A DNA stretch of 64,000 nt from Fratercula arctica (lineage: Eukaryota; Chordata; Aves; Charadriiformes; Alcidae), in contig CANTUZ010000027.1 in NCBI GenBank assembly GCA_947846985.1, positions 3,221,535-3,285,534 on the forward strand, written 5' to 3'. The notes beneath the pieces were generated by a model. That model searched no databases. It was not told the DNA's origin and saw only the letters and a program-made list of their open reading frames with translations. Positions within the stretch are counted from its first letter, which is position 1; every line of letters starts with the position of its first letter. Shown here piece after piece: positions 1 through 11,500 of the stretch. The position numbers and the translations under genes were made by a program.

Positions 1-1698
1 GCCACGGGGCAGTCAGAGCGCCATTTTAACATCACGGGGCAGTCAGAACCCCCCTTGGTGACATCACAGGGCAGTCAGAACCCCACCTTCGTTACATCAC
101 AGGGCAGTCAGAGCCTGCCCCTTGTGAAATCACGGGGCAGTCAGCAACCCTCTCGGTGACATCAAAGGGCAGTCAAAGCCAGCCTTTGTGACATCACGGG
201 GCAGTCAGATCCCGCCCTTTGTGACACCACGGGGCAGTTAGAACCCCCTTTTTGACACCACCGGGAAGTCAGAGGTTGCCTTTTGGGACATCACAGGGCA
301 GTCAGAGCCCACCCTTGCTGAAATCACAGGGCAGTCAGAGACGCCCTTGGTGACAGCATGGGTCAGTCAGAGCCCTCCTTTGTGACATCACAGGGCAGTC
401 AGACCCTGCCCTCTCTGACACCACAGGGCATTCAGAGCCAACCCTTTGTGACATCACAAGGCAGTCAGAGCCTGGCCTTGGTGACATAACGTGGCAGTCA
501 GAAACCTCTTTGTGACATCACAGGGCAGTCAGAGTACGCCCATTGTGACATCACGGGGCAGTCAGAGCCCGCTCTTTGTGACACCACGGGTCACTCAGAG
601 CCCCCATTTGTGACATCACAGGACAGTCAGAGCCCGCCCTTGGTGACATCACAAGGCAGCCAGAGCCTTTCCTTGTGACACCATTGGGAAGTCAGATCCC
701 GCCCCCTTGTGACATCATGGGGCAGTCAGGAATCCCCTTGGTGACATCACAGGGCAATCAGAGCCCGCCCTTGGTGACACAACGGGACAGTCAGAGCCCC
801 GCTTTGTGACATCAAAGGGCAGTCAGACCCCGCCCTTGGTGACATCACAGGGCAGTCAGAAACCCCTTTGGTGACATCAGAAGGCAGTCAGAGCCCCCTC
901 TTTGTGACACGACGGGGCAGTCAGAGAACCCCCTTGATCACATCACAGGGCAGTCAGAGCCCCCCTTTCTGACATCACAGGGCATTCAGAAACCCCCTTT
1001 TTTACATCACAGGGCAGTCAGAGCCCACCCTTGGTGACATCATGGGGCAATCAGAACCAACCCTTTTTGATATCACAAGGCAGTCAGAGCCGTCCGTTTT
1101 TGACATCACGGCGCAGTCTTTGCCCCCCATTAGTGACATCACAGGGCAGTCAGAGCCCGCCCTTCGTGACATCACAAGGCAGCCAGAGCCTTTCTTTGTG
1201 ACACTATTGGGAAGTCAGATCCTGCCCACTTCTGACATCACGGGGCAGTCAGGAATCCCCTTGGTGACATCACAGGGCAGTCAGAGCCCGCCCTTTGTGA
1301 CATCAAGGGGCAGTCAGGGTCCCCCCTTGGTGACATCATGGGGCAGCCAGAGCCCCCCGTTTGTGACATCACGGCGCAGGCTGTGCCCCCCATTTCTGAC
1401 ATCACGGGGCAGTTGGAGACCCCCTTTGTGACACCAGGGGGCAGTCAGAGAAGCCCCTTGGTGACATCACAGGGCAGTCAGAACCAACCCTTTGTGACAT
1501 CACGGGGCAGTCAGAGCCCCCCTTTTTGACATCACAGGGCAGTCACAGCCTGCCCTTCGTGACATCACAGGGCAGCCAGAGCCTTTCTTTGTGACACCAT
1601 TGGGAAGTCAGATCCTGCCCCCTTGTGACATCAAGGGGCAGTCAAAGCCCGGCTTTGTGACATCAAAGGGCAGTCAGAGCCGCCCTTGGTGACATCAC
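1..1698. repeat. 32-33 bp GC-rich minisatellite array
   Basis: The stretch is a head-to-tail array of a short unit. Successive copies of CAGTCAG start at 10, 40, 72, 105 and 138, giving steps of 30-33 bp and about 50 units overall. A typical unit reads TGACATCACAGGGCAGTCAG followed by a variable C-rich part such as AGCCCGCCCTTTG. Units differ by scattered substitutions and 1-3 bp indels in the C-rich part. The TGACATCA and GGGCAGTCAG boxes are the most conserved. A longer-range repeat is present: an unusual unit with TTGGGAAGTCAGATCC occurs at 684, 1207 and 1600, with related flanking units, so blocks of about 16 and 12 units were copied. Open frames here, for example 1042-1431, are repeat translations and not genes. 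The array is cut by the left window edge and by the N gap. The family is not recognised. Confidence 0.95.
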
Positions 1699-1898
1699 NN
1701 NNNNNNNNNNNNNNNNNNNNNNNNNNNNNNNNNNNNNNNNNNNNNNNNNNNNNNNNNNNNNNNNNNNNNNNNNNNNNNNNNNNNNNNNNNNNNNNNNNNN
1801 NNNNNNNNNNNNNNNNNNNNNNNNNNNNNNNNNNNNNNNNNNNNNNNNNNNNNNNNNNNNNNNNNNNNNNNNNNNNNNNNNNNNNNNNNNNNNNNNNN
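1699..1898. other. Assembly gap, exactly 200 N
   Basis: Exactly 200 ambiguous bases separate the minisatellite from the 179-bp satellite. A round 200 is a fixed placeholder size inserted by common Hi-C scaffolders and is not a measured distance. The true distance between the flanks, and whether they are adjacent at all, is therefore unknown. Confidence 0.97.
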
Positions 1899-1964
1899 CT
1901 ACCAACTCCTCAGTGCTTGGAGTGTTCATACGGTGACCTCGTTGTATTAGAAATCCTTCCACAT
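1899..1964. other. Edge of satellite array: short unassigned sequence grading into a degenerate monomer
   Basis: About 40 bases (1899-1940) match neither the minisatellite nor the satellite by eye. From about 1940 the sequence can be aligned loosely to the end of a monomer (TAGAAATCC against the usual TAGCAAACGTCC), and from 1965 the GCTGCC anchor starts a recognisable monomer. The first anchor is itself altered (ATGTCCAAGC instead of ACGCCCAAGC). This fits a true array edge, where terminal monomers are commonly diverged. A chance contig end inside a diverged monomer is also possible. Confidence 0.6.
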
Positions 1965-4900
1965 GCTGCCATGTCCAAGCAGCCACGAGGGGAAGCCATG
2001 TCTTCTTTTAAAGCTCTCTGGGAACCGCTTCCATCGTCCATCAGAGCTTGGCTCTCCATGTTTTCCTGGCACCTTCTGCCTGAAAAGCAGCCTTTCTCAC
2101 TTGTTCCAGGGCCCCCTTCAAAAATAGCAAACGTCCCAAGATTGCTGCCACGCCCAAGCAGCCACAAGGGAAAACCGTGACTTCTTTTAAAGCTCTCTGG
2201 GAAGCGCTTCCATTGCCCACCAGAGCTTGGAGATCCAGGCTTTCCTGGCACCTTCAGCCTTCAAAACCAGCTTTTCTCAATTTTTCCACGTTTGGCCTCA
2301 AAAACAGCAAACGTCCCAAGATTGCTGCCACGCCCAAGCAGCCACGAGGGAATACCATGGCTTCTTTTAAAGCTCTCTGGGAACCGCTTCCATCGCCCAC
2401 CAGAGCTTGGCTCTCCAGGCTTTCCTGGCGCCTTCAGCCTCAAAACCAACCTTTCTCACTTATTCCACGTTTGGCCTCAAAAATAGCAAACGTCCCAAGA
2501 TTGCTGCCACGCCCAAGCAGCCACGAGGGAAAACCATGGCTTGTTTTAAAGCTCTCTGGGAATTGCTTGCATAGCCCCACAGACCTTGTGCTCTGGGCTT
2601 TCCTGGCACCTTCAGCTTCAAAAACAGCCTTTCTCATTCGCACCAGGGCAGGCCTCAAAATTACCATATGTCTGGAGATTGCTGCCACGCCCAAGCAGCC
2701 ACCAGGGAAAACTGGGGCTTGTTTTAAAGCTCTCTGGGAACCGCTTCCATCGTCCATCAGAGCTTGGCTCTCCGTGCTTTCCTGGTGCCTTCAGCCTCAA
2801 AACCAGCCTTTCTCACTTGTTCCAGGGCCCCTTCAAAAATAGCAAACGTCCCAAGATTGCTGCCACGCCCAAGCAGCCACGAGGGGAAGCCATGGCTTCT
2901 TTTAAAGCTCTCTGGGAACCGCTTCCATCGTCCATCAGATCTTTGCTCTCCATGCTTTCCTGGCACCTTCAGCCTCAAAACCAGCCTTTCTCATTTGTTC
3001 CAGGGCCCCCTCAAAAATAGCAAACGTCCCAAGATTGCTGCCACGCCCAAGCAGCCACGAGGGAATACCGTGGCTTCTTTTAAAGCTCTCTGGGAACCGC
3101 TTCCATCGCCCACAGAGCTTGGAGCTCCAGGCTTTCCTGGCACCTTCAGCCTCAAAACCAGCCTTTCTCACTTATTCCACGTTTGGCCTCAAAAACAGCA
3201 AATGTCCCAAGATTGCTGCCACGCCCAAGCAGCCACGAGGGAAAACCATGGCTTGTTTTAAAGCTCTCTGGGAACCGCTTCCATCGCCCACCAGAGCTTG
3301 GAGCTCCAGGCTTTCCTGGCGCCTTCAGCCTCAAAACCAGCCTTTCTCACTTATTCCACGTTTGGCCTCAAAAATAGCAAACGTCCCAAGATTGCTGCCA
3401 CGCCCAAGCAGCCACGAGGGAATACCATGGCTTCTTTTAAAGCTCTCTGGGAACCGCTTCCATCGCCCATCAGAGCTTGGCTCTCCAGGCTTTCCTGGCG
3501 CCTTCAGCCTCAAAACCAGCCTTTCTCACTTATTCCACGTTTGGCCTCAAAAATACCAAACGTCCCAAGATTGCTGCCACGCCCAAGCAGCCACGAGGGA
3601 ATACCATGGCTTCTTTTAAAGCTCTCTGGGAACTGCTTCCATCGCCCACCAGAGCTTGGCTCTCCAGGCTTTCCTGGCCCTTCAGCCTCAAAACCAGCCT
3701 TTCTCACTTTTCCACGTTTGGCCTCAAAAATAGCAAACGTCCTAAGATTGCTGCCACGCCCAAGCAGCCACGAGGGAAAACCATGGCTTCTTTTAAAGCT
3801 CTCTGGGAACCGCTTCCATCGCCCATCAGAGCTTGGCTCTCCGTGCTTTCCTGGCACCTTCAGCCTCAAAACCAGCCTTTCTCACTTATTCCACGTTTGG
3901 CCTCAAAAATAGCAAACGTCCCAAGATTGCTGCCACGCCCAAGCAGCCACGAGGGAAAACCATGGCTTCTTTTAAAGCTCTCTGGGAATTGCTTCCATAG
4001 CCCCACAGACCTTGTTGCTCTGGGCTTTCCTGGCACCTTCAGCTTCAAAACCAGCCTTTCTCATTCGCACCAGGGCAGGCCTCCAAAATTACCATATGTC
4101 TGGAGATTGCTGCCACGCCCAAGCAGCCACCAGGGAAAACTGGGGCTTGTTTTAAAGCTCTCTGGGAACCGCTTCCATCGTCCATCAGAGCTTGGCTCTC
4201 CGTGCTTTCCTGGTGCCTTCAGCCTCAAAACCAGCCTTTCTCACTTATTCCAGGGCCCCCTTCAAAAATAGCAAACGTCCCAAGATTGCTGCCACGCCCA
4301 AGCAGCCACGAGGGAATACCATGGCTTCTTTTAAAGCTCTCTGGGAACCGCTTCCATCGCCCACCAGAGCTTGGAGCTCCAGGCTTTCCTGGCGCCTTCA
4401 GCCTCAAAACCAGCCTTTCTCACTTATTCCACGTTTGGCCTCAAAAATAGCAAACGTCCCAAGATTGCTGCCACGCCCAAGCAGCCACGAGGGAAACCAT
4501 GGCTTCTTTTAAAGCTCTCTGGGAATTGCTTGCATAGCCCCACAGACCTTGTTGCTCTCGGCTTTCCTGGCACCTTCAGCCTCGAAAACAGCCTTTCTCA
4601 TTCGCACCAGGGCAGGCCGCAAAAATTACCATATGTCTGGAGATTGCTGCCACGCCCAAGCAGCCACCAGGGGAAACCGTGGCTTGTTTTAAAGCTCTCT
4701 GGGAACCGCTTCCATCGTCCACCAGAGCTTGGCTCTCCAGGCTTTCCTGGCGCCTTCAGCCTCAAAACCAGCCTTTCTCACTTATTCCACGTTGGCCTCA
4801 AAAATAGCAAACGTCCCAAGATTGCTGCCACGCCCAAGCAGCCACGAGGGAAAACCATGGCTTGTTTTAAAGCTCTCTGGGAATCGCTTCCATCGCCCAC

Positions 4901-7900
4901 AGAGCTTGTGCTCTCGGGCTTTCCTGGCACCTTCAGCCTCAAAACCAGCCTTTCTCATTCGCACCAGGGCAGGCCTCAAAAAATACCAAACGTCCCGAGA
5001 TTGCTGCCACGCCCAAGCAGCCACCAGGGAAAACCTGGCTTGTTTTAAAGCTCTCTGGGAACCGCTTCCATCGTCCATCAGAGCTTGGCTCTCCGTGCTT
5101 TCCTGGCGCCTTCAGCCTCAAAACCAGCCTTTCTCACTTATTCCACGTTTGGCCTCAAAAATAGCAAACGTCCCAAGATTGCTGCCACGCCCAAGCAGGC
5201 ATGAGGGGAAACCATGGCTTCTTTTAAAGCTCTCTGGGAATTGCTTGCATAGCCCCACAGACCTTGTTGCTCTCGGCTTTCCTGGCGCCTTCAGCCTCGA
5301 AAACAGCCTTTCTCATTCGCACCAGGGCAGGCCTCAAAAATACCATATGTCTGGAGATTGCTGCCACGCCCAAGCAGCCACGAGGGAGAACCGTGGCTTG
5401 TTTTAAAGCTCTCTGGGAACCGCTTCCATCGTCCATCAGAGCTTGGCTCTCCAGGCTTTCCTGGCGCCTTCAGCCTCAAAACCAGCCTTTCTCACTTATT
5501 CCACGTTGGCCTCAAAAACAGCAAACGTCCCAAGATTGCTGCCACGCCCAAGCAGCCACGAGGGAATACCATGGCTTCTTTTAAAGCTCTCTGGGAACCG
5601 CTTCCATCGCCCACAGAGCTTGGCTCTCCGTGCTTTCCTGGGGCCTTCAGCCTCAAAACCAGCCTTTCTCACTTATTCCACGCTTGGCCTCAAAAACAGC
5701 AAACGTCCCAAGATTGCTGCCACGCCCAAGCAGCCACGAGGGAATACCGTGGCTTCTTTTAAAGCTCTCTGGGAACCGCTTCCATCGCCCACCAGAGCTT
5801 GGCTCTCCGTGCTTTCCTGGCGCCTTCAGCCTCAAAACCAGCCTTTCTCACTTATTCCACGATTGGCCTCAAAAACAGCAAACGTCCCAAGATTGCTGCC
5901 ACGCCCAAGCAGCCACGAGGGAAAACCATGGCTTCTTTTAAAGCTCTCTGGGAACCGCTTCCATCGCCCATCAGAGCTTGGCTCTCCGTGCTTTCCTGGC
6001 GCCTTCAGCCTCAAAACCAGCCTTTCTCACTTATTCCAGGGCCCCCTTCAAAAATAGCAAACGTCCCAAGATTGCTGCCACGCCCAAGCAGCCACGAGGG
6101 AAAACCATGGCTTCTTTTAAAGCTCTCTGGGAATTGCTTCCATAGCCCCACAGACCTTGTTGCTCTGGGCTTTCCTGGCGCCTTCAGCCTCAAAACCAGC
6201 CTTTCTCATTCGCACCAGGGCAGGCCGCAAAAATTACCATATGTCTGGAGATTGCTGCCACGCCCAAGCAGCCACCAGGGGAAACCCTGGCTTGTTTTAA
6301 AGCTCTCTGGGAACCGCTTCCATCGTCCATCAGAGCTTGGCTCTCCGTGCTTTCCTGGTGCCTTCAGCCTCAAAACCAGCCTTTCTCACTTATTCCAGGG
6401 CCCCTTCAAAAATAGCAAACGTCCCAAGATTGCTGCCACGCCCAAGCAGCCACGAGGGAGAACCATGGCTTCTTTTAAAGCTCTCTGGGAACCGCTTCCA
6501 TCGTCCATCAGAGCTTGGCTCTCCGTGCTTTCCTGGTGCCTTCAGCCTCAAAACCAGCCTTTCTCACTTATTCCACGTTTGGCCTCAAAAATAGCAAACG
6601 TCCCAAGATTGCTGCCACGCCCAAGCAGCCACGAGGGAAAACCATGGCTTCTTTTAAAGCTCTCTGGGAACCGCTTCCATCGCCCACTAGAGCTTGGCTC
6701 TCCGGCTTTCCTGGCGCCTTCAGCCTCGAAAACAGCCTTTCTCACTTATTCCACGTTTGGCCTCAAAAATAGCAAACGTCCCAAGATTGCTGCCACGCCC
6801 AAGCAGCCACCAGGGAAAACCATGGCTTGTTTTAAAGCTCTCTGGGAACCGCTTCCATCGTCCATCAGAGCTTGGCTCTCCGTGCTTTCCTGGTGCCTTC
6901 AGCCTCAAAACCAGCCTTTCTCACTTATTCCACGTTTGGCCTCAAAAATAGCAAACGTCCCAAGATTGCTGCCACGCCCAAGCAGCCACGAGGGAATACC
7001 ATGGCTTCTTTTAAAGCTCTCTGGGAACCGCTTCCATCGCCCATCAGAGCTTGGCTCTCCGTGCTTTCCTGGTGCCTTCAGCCTCAAAACCAGCCTTTCT
7101 CACTTATTCCACGCTTGGCCTCAAAAATAGCAAACGTCCCAAGATTGCTGCCACGCCCAAGCAGCCACGAGGGAAAACCATGGCTTCTTTTAAAGCTCTC
7201 TGGGAACTGCTTCCATCGCCAAACAGAGCTTGGCTCTCCGTGCTTTCCTGGTGCCTTCAGCCTCAAAACCAGCCTTTCTCACTTATTCCAGGGCCCCCTT
7301 CAAAAATAGCAAACGTCCCAAGATTGCTGCCACGCCCAAGCAGCCACCAGGGGAAACCATGGCTTCTTTTAAAGCTCTCTGGGAACCGCTTCCATCGTCC
7401 ATCAGAGCTTGGCTCTCCGTGCTTTCCTGGCGCCTTCAGCCTCAAAACCAGCCTTTCTCACTTATTCCAGGGCCCCTTCAAAAATAGCAAACGTCCCAAG
7501 ATTGCTGCCACGCCCAAGCAGCCACGAGGGGACAACATGGCTTCTTTTAAAGCTCTCTGGGAATTGCTTGCATAGCCCCACAGACCTTGTTGCTCTGGGC
7601 TTTCCTGGCGCCTTCAGCCTCAAAACCAGCCTTTCTCATTCGCACCAGGGCAGGCCTCAAAAAATACCATATGTCTGGAGATTGCTGCCACGCCCAAGCA
7701 GCCACCAGGGGAAACCGTGGCTTGTTTTAAAGCTCTCTGGGAACCGCTTCCATCGTCCATCAGAGCTTGGCTCTCCGTGCTTTCCTGGTGCCTTCAGCCT
7801 CAAAACCAGCCTTTCTCACTTATTCCAGGGCCCCCTTCAAAAACAGCAAACGTCCCAAGATTGCTGCCACGCCCAAGCAGCCACGAGAGAAAACCATGGC

Positions 7901-8570
7901 TTCTTTTAAAGCTCTCTGGGAACCGCTTCCATCGTCCATCAGAGCTTGGCTCTCCGTGCTTTCCTGGTGCCTTCAGCCTCAAAACCAGCCTTTCTCACTT
8001 ATTCCACGTTTGGCCTCAAAAATAGCAAACGTCCCAAGATTGCTGCCACGCCCAAGCAGCCACGAGGGAAATACCATGGCTTCTTTTAAAGCTCTCTGGG
8101 AACCGCTTCCATCGCCCATCAGAGCTTGGCTCTCCGTGCTTTCCTGGGGCCTTCAGCCTCAAAACCAGCCTTTCTCACTTATTCCACGCTTGGCCTCAAA
8201 AATAGCAAACGTCCCAAGATTGCTGCCACGCCCAAGCAGCCACGAGGAGAAAACATGGCTTCTTTTAAAGCTCTCTGGGAATTGCTTGCATAGCCCCACA
8301 GACCTTGTGCTCTAGGCTTTCCTGGTGCCTTCAGCCTCAAAACCAGCCTTTCTCATTCGCACCAGGGCAGGCCTCAAAAAATACCATATGTCTGGAGATT
8401 GCTGCCACGCCCAAGCAGCCACGAGGGAGAACCGTGGCTTCTTTTAAAGCTCTCTGGGAACCGCTTCCATCGTCCATCAGAGCTTGGCTCTCCGTGCTTT
8501 CCTGGTGCCTTCAGCCTCAAAACCAGCCTTTCTCACTTATTCCACGTTTGGCCTCAAAAATAGCAAACGT
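1965..8570 (+). repeat. Satellite domain 1a: mostly class A monomers, AGATTGCT form
   Basis: About 37 monomers next to the array edge. Every copy I checked has AGATTGCTGCC; the AGATGGCT form seen later is absent. The CpG in CACGAGGG is nearly always kept, and CCAGGCTTTCCTGGCGCC is common here but rare later. Class B monomers, recognised by CATATGTCTGGAG, are sparse (near 2665, 4093, 4630, 5345, 6238, 7671 and 8386), mostly 3-8 monomers apart. The longest open frame of the window lies here (5799-7130) but is only a read-through of the repeat. Confidence 0.8.
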
Positions 8571-11500
8571 CCCAAGATGGCTGCCACGCCCAAGCAGCCA
8601 CGAGGGAAAACCATGGCTTCTTTTAAAGCTCTCTGGCAATTGCTTGCATAGCCCCACAGACCTTGTTGCTCTGGGCTTTCCTGGTGCCTTCAGCCTCAAA
8701 ACCAGCCTTTCTCCTTCGCACCAGGGCAGGCCTCCAAAATGACCATATGTCTGGAGATTGCTGCCACGCCCAAGCAGCCACCAGGGAAAACTGGGGCTTC
8801 TTTTAAAGCTCTCTGGGAACCGCTTCCATCGTCCATCAGAGCTTGGCTCTCCGTGCTTTCCTGGTGCCTTCAGCCTCAAAACCAGCCTTTCTCACTTATT
8901 CCAGGGCCCCTTCAAAAATAGCAAACGTCCCAAGATTGCTGCCACGCCCAAGCAGCCACGAGGGAAAACCATGGCTTCTTTTAAAGCTCTCTGGCAATTG
9001 CTTGCATAGCCCCACAGACCTTGTTGCTCTGGGCTTTCCTGGTGCCTTCAGCCTCAAAACCAGCCTTTCTCATTCGCACCAGGGCAGGCCTCCAAAATGA
9101 CCATATGTCTGGAGATTGCTGCCACGCCCAAGCAGCCACCAGGGAAAACTGGGGCTTCTTTTAAAGCTCTCTGGGAACCGCTTCCATCGTCCATCAGAGC
9201 TTGGCTCTCCGTGCTTTCCTGGTGCCTTCAGCCTCAAAACCAGCCTTTCTCACTTATTCCACGTTTGGCCTCAAAAATAGCAAACGTCCCAAGATTGCTG
9301 CCACGCCCAAGCAGCCACGAGGAAATACCATGGCTTCTTTTAAAGCTCTCTGGGAACCGCTTCCATCGTCCATCAGAGCTTGGCTCTCTGTGCTTTCCTG
9401 GTGCCTTCAGCCTCAAAACCAGCCTTTCTCACTTATTCCAGGGCGCACTTCTAAAATAGCAAACGTCCCAAGATTGCTGCCACGCCCAAGCAGCCACGAG
9501 GAAATACCATGGCTTCTTTTAAAGCTCTCTGGGAACCGCTTCCATCGTCCATCAGAGCTTGGCTCTCCGTGCTTTCCTGGTGCCTTCAGCCTCAAAACCA
9601 GCCTTTCTCACTTATTCCACGCTTGGCCTCAAAAATAGCAAACGTCCCAAGATTGCTGCCACGCCCAAGCAGCCACGAGGGAAAACCATGGCTTCTTTTA
9701 AAGCTCTCTGGGAACCGCTTCCATCGTCCATCAGAGCTTGGCTCTCCGTGCTTTCCTGGTGCCTTCAGCCTCAAAACCAGCCTTTCTCACTTATTCCACG
9801 TTTGGCCTCAAAAACAGCAAACGTCCCAAGATTGCTGCCACGCCCAAGCAGCCACGAGAGAAAACCATGGCTTCTTTTAAAGCTCTCTGGCAATTGCTTG
9901 CATAGCCCCACAGAGCTTGGTGCTCTGGGCTTTCCTGGCGCCTTCAGCCTCAAAACCAGCCTTTCTCATTCGCACCAGGGCAGGCCTCCAAAATACCATA
10001 TGTCTGGAGATGGCTGCCACGCCCAAGCAGCCACGAGGAAATACCATGGCTTGTTTTAATGCTCTCTGGGAACCGCTTCCATCGTCCATCAGAGCTTGGC
10101 TCTCCGTGCTTTCCTGGTGCCTTCAGCCTCAAAAGCAGCCTTTCTCACTTATTCCACGTGCCGCCTCAAAAATAGCAAACGTCCCAAGATGGCTGCCACG
10201 CCCAAGCAGCCACGAGGGAAAACCATGGCTTCTTTTAAAGCTCTCTGGGAACCGCTTCCATCGTCCATCAGAGCTTGGCTCTCCGTGCTTTCCTGGTGCC
10301 TTCAGCCTCAAAACCAGCCTTTCTCACTTATTCCAGGGCCCCCTTCAAAAATAGCAAACGTCCCAAGATTGCTGCCACGCCCAAGCAGCCACGAGGAAAA
10401 CCATGGCTTCTTTTAAAGCTCTCTGGGAACCGCTTCCATCGTCCATCAGAGCTTGGCTCTCCGTGCTTTCCTGGTGCCTTCAGCCTCAAAACCAGCCTTT
10501 CTCACTCATTCCACGTTTGGCCTCAAAAATAGCAAACGTCCCAAGATTGCTGCCACGCCCAAGCAGCCACGAGAGAAAACCATGGCTTCTTTTAAAGCTC
10601 TCTGGCAATTGCTTGCATAGCCCCACAGACCTTGTTGCTCTGGGCTTTCCTGGTGCCTTCAGCCTCAAAACCAGCCTTTCTCTTTCGCACCAGGGCAGGC
10701 CTCAAAAATTACCATATGTCTGGAGATTGCTGCCACGCCCAAGCAGCCACGAGGGGAAACCTTGGCTTCTTTTAAAGCTCTCTGGGAACCGCTTCCATCG
10801 TCCATCAGAGCTTGGCTCTCCGTGCTTTCCTGGCGCCTTCAGCCTCAAAACCAGCCTTTCTCACTTATTCCACGTTTGGCCTCAAAAATAGCAAACGTCC
10901 CAAGATGGCTGCCACGCCCAAGCAGCCACGAGGGAAAACCATGGCTTCTTTTAAAGCTCTCTGGCAACTGCTTCCATCGCCCCACAGACCTTGTTGCTCT
11001 GTGCTTTCCTGGTGCCTTCAGCCTCAAAACCAGCCTTTCTCACTTCGCACCAGGGCAGGCCTCCAAAATGACCATATGTCTGGAGATGGCTGCCACGCCC
11101 AAGCAGCCACGAGGAAATACCATGGCTTCTTTTAAAGCTCTCTGGGAACCGCTTCCATCGTCCATCAGAGCTTGGCTCTCCGTGCTTTCCTGGTGCCTTC
11201 AGCCTCAAAACCAGCCTTTCTCACTTATTCCACGTTGGCCCTCAAAAATAGCAAACGTCCCAAGATTGCTGCCACGCCCAAGCAGCCACGAGGAAAACCA
11301 TGGCTTCTTTTAAAGCTCTCTGGGAACCGCTTCCATCGTCCATCAGAGCTTGGCTCTCCGTGCTTTCCTGGTGCCTTCAGCCTCAAAACCAGCCTTTCTC
11401 ACTTCATTCCAGGGCGGCCTCAAAAATAGCAAACGTCCCAGATTGCTGCCACGCCCAAGCAGCCACGAGAGAAAACCATGGCTTCTTTTAAAGCTCTCTG

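Noticed and set aside
1042..1529. Two overlapping open frames in the minisatellite
   Set aside because: They are frames through the 32-33 bp unit with a repetitive peptide that follows the DNA period. There is no gene structure or codon bias to support coding.
1..1698. Possible CRISPR array because of short regularly spaced repeats
   Set aside because: The variable parts are homologous C-rich versions of one another, not unique spacers. No cas genes are present and the context is eukaryotic satellite.
1686..2180. Open frames crossing the N gap
   Set aside because: They contain the 200 unknown bases and join two different repeats; they have no biological meaning.
5799..7130. A 443-codon open frame and more than 400 shorter ones on both strands
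   Set aside because: All are translations of the 179-bp repeat. The monomer is 3n+2 bp, so each frame is read in turn, and the common stop (TAG in AAAAATAGC) is met in only one frame per monomer. Copies of 178 or 180 bp extend some frames. The predicted peptides have no domain, and the same peptides recur at every monomer.
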